Below are positions 7,502-12,642 of a stretch of DNA of 12,642 nt, in pieces; within the stretch, counting starts at the first letter, position 1; each line of letters starts with the position of its first letter. The stretch is from CAWKOH01 sp963851245 (lineage in GTDB: Bacteria > Actinomycetota > Acidimicrobiia > Acidimicrobiales > Palsa-688): the NCBI GenBank assembly GCA_963851245.1, contig CAWKOH010000006.1:1-12642 (forward strand), written 5' to 3'. Below the pieces are notes generated by a model that was not told where the DNA came from, searched no databases, and saw only the letters and a program-made list of their open reading frames with translations. The translations under genes and the position numbers were made by a program.

Positions 7502-8248
7502 ATGGGAGCGGGTCTGGCCGCCGGTATCGGATCGAGCTCGCTCTGGTACCTGACCCGGGGCGCCGGTCTGATGGCGCTGATCCTTCTCACCAGTTCAGTT
7601 GCCCTCGGGGTGATGAACGTCAGCGGCTGGCACACGTCCAGGTGGCCGCGGTTCGCCACCGCGCAGCTCCACCGGAACGTCTCACTGCTGGCCGTCGCAT
7701 TTCTCGCCCTTCATATCACGACCGCCGAGCTCGACACGTTCGCTCCGGTGGGGTGGCTCGCTGTGGCCTTTCCTTTCGCTTCTGCGTACCGACCGGTCTG
7801 GCTCGGGCTCGGAACGCTGGCTTTCGACCTGCTGCTAGCCGTAACCCTCACCAGTCTGTTTCGAGTGCAGCTGGGCCTGCGGGTCTGGAGGGCGGTCCAC
7901 TGGACTGCCTACGCGGCGTGGCCGCTGGCGCTAGTCCACGGCCTGGGTACGGGAACCGACGCCCGTCTCGGGTGGGCACAGCTAATGGATGTCACCTGCT
8001 TGGCCGTTGTTCTCGCCGCGGTCGCTTGGCGGCTAATCACAGACCGGCCTGGCCGCGCCAAGCTTCACGTCACTGCCGGCATCGGGTTCGCTGCCATCCT
8101 GGTCGGGGTCGTGGCCTGGGCCTACACCGGGCCGCTCGAGCCCGGTTGGGCCCGTCGATCGGGTACACCGACCAACCTGCTGGCCACCTCCCGGGCTCCA
8201 ACCCCGCCCGGTCCCCGGTCGTCCCTACGGCCCGGGTGCCAGCAGTAA
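7502..8248 (+). CDS. Ferric-reductase-like transmembrane haem protein (frameshifted)
   Basis: 248 residues in this frame, from ATG at 7502. Five or six hydrophobic helices are visible. Candidate haem-ligating His residues are His57 (QLHRN), His71 (LALHITT), His133 (RAVHWTAY) and His146 (LALVHGLGTGTD). This matches the two-histidine-per-helix pattern of the ferric reductase-like transmembrane domain (PF01794, cytochrome b/YedZ/NOX-like). There is no FAD or NAD domain, so it probably passes electrons across the membrane with a separate partner. After helix six the protein leaves the membrane at GPLEPGWARRSGTP and enters a linker. It then meets a TAA at 8246-8248 in a frame that no longer looks natural. 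The continuation is in the adjacent frame to 8667. Confidence 0.78.
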   Translation: MGAGLAAGIGSSSLWYLTRGAGLMALILLTSSVALGVMNVSGWHTSRWPRFATAQLHRNVSLLAVAFLALHITTAELDTFAPVGWLAVAFPFASAYRPVWLGLGTLAFDLLLAVTLTSLFRVQLGLRVWRAVHWTAYAAWPLALVHGLGTGTDARLGWAQLMDVTCLAVVLAAVAWRLITDRPGRAKLHVTAGIGFAAILVGVVAWAYTGPLEPGWARRSGTPTNLLATSRAPTPPGPRSSLRPGCQQ

Positions 8249-8667
8249 CGAGCAAGGTGCCGAGCCTGCCCTTCACTGCTGCCCTCTACGGTGGCCTCAG
8301 CCAGACCAGCCCGGATCCCTCTGGACACATCACCATCACGATCGACACCAAGGTCTCTGGCCCGATGGTCGGCTCGCTGGTCATCGTGCTCCGCGGATTG
8401 GCGGCTGGCAGCGGGGTGTCTCTCGAAAGCAGCGCGATCAGCTTCGGTCCTACTGCCCGGCCCGGCGAATACCACGGAGAAGTCATGTTGCTCGACGGCG
8501 ATCAACTGGTGGCGTCGCTCCGATCGCCGGTGGGACCACCAATGGATCTCGGGGTCCTCCTCAGGATCGATCCATCTACGGGTTCCGTGGTGGGCAGCAT
8601 CGACGCCCACGCTGTTTCGGCATCAGTTTCGGCTGGCCCCGGCGATGACCAACGCGGGAAGCCATGA
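8221..8667 (+). CDS. Detached extracytoplasmic C-terminal domain of the ferric-reductase-like protein
   Basis: After a Ser/Pro/Val-rich linker, this frame reads LPFTAALYGGLSQTSPDPSG, followed by alternating hydrophobic strands (HITITIDTKV, MVGSLVIVLRG, YHGEVMLLDG). It ends GDDQRGKP with TGA at 8665-8667. It looks like a beta-rich domain of about 120 residues and has no start codon or ribosome site of its own. Losing one base somewhere within about 8190-8235 (C/G-rich runs) would make it the direct extension of the preceding membrane protein, giving about 388 residues. The domain function is unknown. Confidence 0.6.
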   Translation, partial: VPTARVPAVTSKVPSLPFTAALYGGLSQTSPDPSGHITITIDTKVSGPMVGSLVIVLRGLAAGSGVSLESSAISFGPTARPGEYHGEVMLLDGDQLVASLRSPVGPPMDLGVLLRIDPSTGSVVGSIDAHAVSASVSAGPGDDQRGKP

Positions 8668-8732
8668 TTCAGATCCCGGGGGCCATGCGTTGTACCCGGT
8701 CCCGACGGCTCGTAACGGTCCGAACCCGAACC

Positions 8733-8752
8733 GCTTTCAGCACGCTTTCAGC
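8733..8752 (+). promoter_or_regulatory. Perfect tandem GCTTTCAGC operator upstream of the glycosidase-DPA operon
   Basis: GCTTTCAGC occurs at 8733-8741 and again, without mismatch, at 8744-8752, 11 bp apart and in the direction of transcription. The second copy ends 51 nt before the ATG at 8804. The same 9-mer forms part of the box in front of the response-regulator gene. This makes it the best candidate in the window for a site of that regulator. No convincing -10 hexamer can be assigned. Confidence 0.6.
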
Positions 8753-8803
8753 GCCCCATCTTCAGACTGGCCAGGTGACGACAACCGACGGCAGGTTGTT
8801 CTG

Positions 8804-10126
8804 ATGCCCGCCGAAGGAGTGGCGCCGCCCGCTTATGATTCCGCCCGGAAAGGACGTCTCCGGGGCGAGGGTGACGTGGGCGAGGACGGTGCCGGGCCGG
8901 CCCCGACTGGCGAGGGCCCCGCCCCACCGGTCTCCGTCGGCCAACCCGAGCCTGGGCACCCGGACGGGGAGAGCGAAACGCACCAGCTCCGTCGCCGCCG
9001 GCGGCGACGGCCCTGGGTCCTGGCCGCGATTCCGCTCCTTGTCGTCGCCGTGATGTCGTGGTCGATGGTCGGGGCCTACTACGCGCCAGGCAACGAAAGT
9101 TTTTCGGCCAAATGGGCGGACTGGTGGCGCTCCCATCACGCCGCGCCTCTGGTCAACGACATCGAGGCCTACTACTACAGTCACCACGCCCCACCCAAGG
9201 GCGGCCAACCCAAGGCGCTCAATCCTCTACCCCGACCCCCGGCCACAAGGGCGACCAGCGAGGCGACCGGCCCGGTCGCTCTGCCGGCGCCGGCGCCCGT
9301 TCCCCTTGTCGTCTCGCCGGCCCTCCCGGCCGAAGGGCGGTGGCAGCCGGTCGGATCGCTCGTACACGGTCAGCCCGGAATGTACGAAGCTCAGTTCCGG
9401 GCCGACACCGTCTACACGAGCGAGATCACCAGTGCGGTGTGGATCGACACCCGGCTCATGAAGGTTGGCCTTGTTCCTGGACTTACCGAGCCCGGCGGCA
9501 CCTGGCTCCATCCCCCTTACATCACGCCGGCCGAGCTTGCGACCGTGGCGGCCGCATTCAACGGCGGATTTCGCTTCCAGGATGCCAAGGGCGGCTTCTA
9601 TCTGGATGGGCGGACCGCGGTCCCGCTCAGGGCTGGCGCGGCCTCTCTTGTCATCTACAACAACGGATCCGTCAACATCGGCAGCTGGGGGACTCAGGTG
9701 ACCCTCAATCCAGACGTCGTCGCCGTACTGCAGAACCTCGTTCTCATGGTCGACGGCGGCCAGGTCGCCACCTCGGCGACCTACAACGACACCAGCGTCT
9801 GGGGCTCCACGCTTGGCGCTTCGATCGTCGTGGCCCGATCGGGTATCGGCGTGACCGCCGATGGCGCTCTGGTGTACGTGGCCGGACCGGCCTTGACAGC
9901 CCGCACCCTGGCCGAGGCCCTCCAGCGGGCCGGGGCGGTGCGAGCTATGACCCTGGACATCAACCCGGAGTGGGTGACCCTGAACTTCTACAGCCACCCC
10001 GACGCCTCCAACCCCTCGTTGGTGCAGCCCAGCAAGCTCTATCCGCAGATGCAGCGGCCCGCCGACCGTTACCTCGGCCCCACCCAGGAATCCCGCGACT
10101 TCCTTATGGTCTCGACCGGCAGATGA
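8804..10126 (+). CDS. Membrane-anchored phosphodiester glycosidase (NAGPA)-like protein, paralogue 2
   Basis: 440 residues from ATG at 8804, with CAGG about 8 nt upstream; the open frame before it is shadow sequence. An acidic/Pro-rich cytoplasmic region of about 60 residues leads to seven Arg (63-69) and a TM helix (about 70-91). A linker follows, then the glycosidase-like domain with FNGGF at 252-256, RSGIGVTADG and LDINPEW (384-390). It is paralogous to 213-1478, again with DINPxW where family members usually have a DGGGS-type motif. NAGPA-family enzymes cleave sugar-phosphodiester bonds; whether this variant does so is unknown. It heads a DPA operon: the stop overlaps the ubiA start as ATGA. 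This suggests an extracytoplasmic role in arabinan or lipid-linked sugar metabolism. Confidence 0.82.
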   Translation: MPAEGVAPPAYDSARKGRLRGEGDVGEDGAGPAPTGEGPAPPVSVGQPEPGHPDGESETHQLRRRRRRRPWVLAAIPLLVVAVMSWSMVGAYYAPGNESFSAKWADWWRSHHAAPLVNDIEAYYYSHHAPPKGGQPKALNPLPRPPATRATSEATGPVALPAPAPVPLVVSPALPAEGRWQPVGSLVHGQPGMYEAQFRADTVYTSEITSAVWIDTRLMKVGLVPGLTEPGGTWLHPPYITPAELATVAAAFNGGFRFQDAKGGFYLDGRTAVPLRAGAASLVIYNNGSVNIGSWGTQVTLNPDVVAVLQNLVLMVDGGQVATSATYNDTSVWGSTLGASIVVARSGIGVTADGALVYVAGPALTARTLAEALQRAGAVRAMTLDINPEWVTLNFYSHPDASNPSLVQPSKLYPQMQRPADRYLGPTQESRDFLMVSTGR

Positions 10127-11058
10127 GCCAGGTCCTGCGGAGGAAGGCTATCCCCGTTTCGGCCCAGGTGCCACCACTGCGGTTCACCAAGGCCCTCCTC
10201 GAAGCCGTCCGTCCCAAGCAGTGGTCCAAGAACGTACTCGTATTCGCCGCCCCATTCGCGGCCGGCGTCCTTAACCACCGCGACGTCCTTTACCGCGCTG
10301 CCGCCGCGTTCGCGGTCTTCTGTGCCCTGGCCTCAGGAACCTACCTCGTCAACGACGTCATCGACGCTGCTGCGGACCGCCAGCACCCGACCAAATGCCG
10401 GCGGCCGGTAGCCGCCGGCCTGCTCCCTGTGCCCATTGCCACCAGCGTCGCGGTGTTCCTCTACGTCGCCGCCCTGGGCGGGGCCTCGAGCCTGGGCTGG
10501 CGGATGCTGTTGGTAGCTGCGGTCTACATCGGGTTGCAATTGGCCTACTGCTTCAGGCTCAAGCACGAACCAGTCTTCGACCTGGCGTGTGTGGCCTCCG
10601 GTTTCGTGCTGCGAGCCATCGCTGGAGGGGTGGCCACCGGTTTGGCGATATCGCAGTGGTTCCTCATCGTGGCCTCCTTCGGCGCCATGCTCATCGTCAG
10701 CGGCAAACGCTTCGCCGAACACAATGAGCTCGGTAAGCGACGCGGTTTGCACCGCCCGTCGCTCTGCGCCTACAGCCCTGATTTCCTCAGGGGGCTCATG
10801 CAGACATCGGCGGCCATCGCCACCACTGCCTACTGCCTCTGGGCGTTCGAGCGACAGGCCCAGATCCAGCACCACCCGCACGGCATCCTTTTCGAATTGT
10901 CGATCGTGCCCTTCGTGCTCGCCATTCTTCGCTACATCTACACGGTCGACACCGGCCATGGTGGTATACCCGAAGACGTGATCTTGTCCGACCGGAGCCT
11001 GCTCGTGGTGGGCCTGGCCTGGCTGACGCTGTTCGGGCTGGGTGTTTACGCCGCTTGA
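10123..11058 (+). CDS. ubiA: Decaprenyl-phosphate phosphoribosyltransferase (UbiA family)
   Basis: 311 residues from ATG at 10123, overlapping the previous stop by 4 nt. It transfers 5-phosphoribosyl from PRPP to polyprenyl phosphate, the first committed step of DPA synthesis (as Rv3806c does in Mycobacterium tuberculosis). The first Asp motif is N77-D-V-I-D-A-A-A-D85, followed by RQHPTKCRRPVAAG. A second polar motif is at Tyr142 to Asp153 (LKHEPVFD). VRPKQWSKN near the N-terminus is also typical of this subgroup. Multiple hydrophobic helices fit the nine-helix UbiA membrane fold. Its specificity is supported by the dprE1 and dprE2 genes directly downstream. The natural prenyl chain length cannot be read from sequence. 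Confidence 0.93.
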   Translation: MSQVLRRKAIPVSAQVPPLRFTKALLEAVRPKQWSKNVLVFAAPFAAGVLNHRDVLYRAAAAFAVFCALASGTYLVNDVIDAAADRQHPTKCRRPVAAGLLPVPIATSVAVFLYVAALGGASSLGWRMLLVAAVYIGLQLAYCFRLKHEPVFDLACVASGFVLRAIAGGVATGLAISQWFLIVASFGAMLIVSGKRFAEHNELGKRRGLHRPSLCAYSPDFLRGLMQTSAAIATTAYCLWAFERQAQIQHHPHGILFELSIVPFVLAILRYIYTVDTGHGGIPEDVILSDRSLLVVGLAWLTLFGLGVYAA

Positions 11059-11846
11059 ATTACGACTTGCAACTCCTGAGCGGCTGGGGTCGTACGGCCT
11101 CCACCGGCGCCTGGGTGGCCCGGCCGGGGAGCGGCGAGCAGGCCCGGGCGCTACTCGCATCGGCGCCAGCTCGTGGTGTCATTCCCCGGGGGCTCGGACG
11201 TTCATACGGTGATGCGGCGCAGAACGCCGGCGGCACCGTTATCTGCACCAGTGGCTTGGACCGGATCCTCGAAATCGACCAGGACCGCGCTACGGCCCGA
11301 GTCGAGGCCGGAGTCAGTCTCGATCGAGTCATGAAAGCGACACTGCCGCTGGGATTGTGGCCAGCGGTGACACCGGGAACCAGACAGGTCACGGTGGGCG
11401 GAGCCATCGCGTCGGATGTGCACGGAAAGAACCATCACCGGGACGGCACTTTCGCCGCCAATGTCGTTTCGTTCGTGATCGCCACTCCGGCCTGCGGCAC
11501 CCTCGTAGCCTCCCCCACGGACACCTCCGACGTGTTCTGGGCCACCGCCGGGGGAATGGGACTGACGGGACTGGTCATGGAAGGCACCCTGAAGCTGATC
11601 CGGGTCGAAACCTCCTACATGAAGGTGACGACTGAACGCCACCCCGATCTCGACTCGCTGATGGCCCGTATGACTGAAGGTGACGACTCCTATCGCTACT
11701 CGGTGGCCTGGGTGGACTGCCTGGCTCAGGGGCGATCCCTTGGTCGGTCTATACTGGAATGGGCCGAACATGCCGGTTCCGACGACCTGCCCGGGCGTCT
11801 CCGACGTGCCAGCCGTGTGCTGGCTTTCAACCCCAACCGCGGATGA
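11055..11846 (+). CDS. dprE1: Decaprenylphosphoryl-beta-D-ribose oxidase, N-terminal part (frameshifted)
   Basis: It starts at TTG 11055, which overlaps the ubiA stop as TTGA; no ATG/GTG fits the conserved start LLSGWGRTAST better. DprE1 oxidises the 2'-OH of decaprenylphosphoryl ribose using FAD, giving the keto intermediate for DprE2. Visible FAD-binding signatures are PRGLGRSYGDAAQ (44-56) and VTPGTRQVTVGGAIASDVHG with His123 before KNHH, all characteristic of DprE1. This frame stops after LAFNPNRG at residue 263, well short of the usual length of about 460. The remainder follows in the next frames. If the two shifts are repaired, the protein has 463 residues. Confidence 0.9.
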   Translation: MNYDLQLLSGWGRTASTGAWVARPGSGEQARALLASAPARGVIPRGLGRSYGDAAQNAGGTVICTSGLDRILEIDQDRATARVEAGVSLDRVMKATLPLGLWPAVTPGTRQVTVGGAIASDVHGKNHHRDGTFAANVVSFVIATPACGTLVASPTDTSDVFWATAGGMGLTGLVMEGTLKLIRVETSYMKVTTERHPDLDSLMARMTEGDDSYRYSVAWVDCLAQGRSLGRSILEWAEHAGSDDLPGRLRRASRVLAFNPNRG

Positions 11847-12444
11847 CGGCCCCTTCGTGGCTGCCCTCGATAGTTCTGAACCGATCCAGCATGGCCGCTT
11901 TCAACGAGGCCCGGTATAGAAAGACGCGGCGCCGGGCCCAGACCCACGTTATACCCCTCGGGTCATTCTTCCATCCGCTCGACTTCGTGGCGGATTGGAA
12001 CCGCGTCTACGGCCCGAGCGGCCTTCTGCAGTACCAGTTCGTGGTACCTGACGAGGCGGCCGGAGTAGTGCGTCAAGCGATCGAGCGCTTGTCGCACCAT
12101 CCTTGTGGCAGCTTTCTCGGCGTCCTGAAACGCTTCGGGGCTGCCAACCCCGGCCCCCTGTCGTTCCCCCGACCCGGGTGGACGCTGGCCGTGGACCTGC
12201 CCGCCCGCGCCCGGCGCGGCGTGGGCCCACTGCTCGACCGGCTCGACGAAGCGGTCGCCGCCGTCGGTGGCCGGGTGTACCTGTCCAAGGACTCCCGCCT
12301 CCGGCCCGACCTCCTCCCGTATATGTATCCCGACCTGCGCGCTGGCAATCCGTCCGGCGCCGGCTCGATCCCGAGGGCCGTCTGCGCTCAGACCTGGCCA
12401 GGCGGGTGTGGACACTGTGCGACGAGAGGGAGGCGAGGTCGTGA
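11843..12444 (+). CDS. dprE1: DprE1 C-terminal part in two further frames
   Basis: From 11843 the frame reads MTAPSWLPSIVLNRSSMAAF, then SFFHPLDFVADWNRVYG and LQYQFVVP, all standard DprE1 substrate-domain sequence. It continues to YLSKDSRLRPDLLPYMYPDL at about 12337. One base is then missing, and the protein resumes at RWQSVRRRLDPEGRL (from 12340) to TGA 12442-12444, ending SDLARRVWTLCDEREARS. The Lys in SKDSR corresponds to the active-site Lys418 of M. tuberculosis DprE1. The Cys387 position, in GWNICVDF, is Ala here (GWTLAVDL). The stop overlaps the next start as GTGA, showing that this frame is the real end of the gene. Confidence 0.85.
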
Positions 12445-12642
12445 AGGATGCGCTGGGGGCAGTCCAGACCGTCGCCGTGGTAGGCGGCAGCTCTGAGATC
12501 GGCGTTGCCATCGCCTCCCGGCTGGTCGGGGCCCGTCGGGCCAGCGTGGCACTGGCCGGCCGTCACGAGGACGCCCTCGCAGCCTCAGCTGAGACGATCA
12601 GGCGGGCGGGGGCAGGACCGCGTCGAGCTGATCCACTTCGAC
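12441..12642 (+). CDS. dprE2: Decaprenylphosphoryl-2-keto-ribose reductase, N-terminal fragment
   Basis: GTG at 12441 overlaps the dprE1 stop, with GGAGG 8 nt upstream (12429-12433). The start reads KDALGAVQTVAVVGGSSEIG, then VAIASRLVG and LAGR, a short-chain dehydrogenase Rossmann fold with the GGxSEIG cofactor loop typical of DprE2. It reduces the keto intermediate to decaprenylphosphoryl arabinose. The gene runs off the window. Near 12604-12616 the frame changes: the expected continuation RVELIHFD is in another frame, and removing one G (GCAGGAC to GCAGAC) gives RRAGADRVELIHFD. The fragment is otherwise conserved. Confidence 0.88.
   Translation, partial: MKDALGAVQTVAVVGGSSEIGVAIASRLVGARRASVALAGRHEDALAASAETIRRAGAGPRRADPLR

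Noticed and set aside
8291..8803. Upstream extension of the glycosidase gene 2 frame
   Set aside because: It overlaps the C-terminal domain of the ferric-reductase-like protein in another frame, and the true anchor region begins after ATG 8804.
9058..10122. Upstream extension of the ubiA open frame
   Set aside because: It is Arg/Gly-rich shadow of the glycosidase-like gene; UbiA similarity starts only after ATG 10123.
1..12642. CRISPR array, insertion sequence, rRNA or integrase
   Set aside because: No regularly spaced repeats, transposase motifs, terminal inverted repeats or rRNA-like sequence were seen on either strand.

Overview
The window is high-GC DNA (coding regions strongly G/C at third positions) with GTG and TTG starts, overlapping stop/start codons and a decaprenyl-phosphoryl-arabinose (DPA) gene set. 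Together these suggest an actinobacterium, possibly one outside the classical mycolate group. The species cannot be named from sequence alone.

Layout, left to right. (1) 1-212: no confident gene; a possible protein tail. (2) 213-1478, minus: membrane-anchored phosphodiester-glycosidase-like protein, with a short degraded-looking open frame just upstream (1492-1695, minus). (3) 1923-3032 and 3368-4579, plus: two paralogous secreted or anchored beta-propeller proteins, one a lipoprotein, followed by palindromic hairpins. (4) 4770-6994, minus: an OmpR-type response regulator and its sensor kinase, convergent with the propellers. The kinase carries an apparent 1-nt frameshift in its last beta strand. 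(5) 7183-8667, plus, divergent from the two-component pair: a small membrane/secreted Pro-Ala-rich protein, then a ferric-reductase-like haem membrane protein whose exported C-terminal domain is split off by a frameshift. (6) 8804 to the end, plus: a second phosphodiester-glycosidase paralogue, then ubiA, dprE1 and dprE2, joined by ATGA, TTGA and GTGA overlaps. dprE1 has two frameshifts and dprE2 one.

How the genes may work together. UbiA, DprE1 and DprE2 make DPA, the arabinose donor for cell-wall arabinan. The glycosidase-like protein heads the same transcription unit, so an envelope-glycan role is likely but unproven. The main discovery is a repeated motif, roughly nnnYTCAGC, at 11-bp (or 22-bp) helical spacing. 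It lies 50-60 nt upstream of the start codons of the response regulator, of the small protein/ferric-reductase unit and of the glycosidase-DPA operon. This suggests that the two-component system controls itself, a membrane redox protein and arabinan-precursor synthesis as one local regulon.

Five single-nucleotide frameshifts sit in otherwise well-conserved coding sequence. Uncorrected sequencing indels explain them better than gene decay, but that has not been tested.
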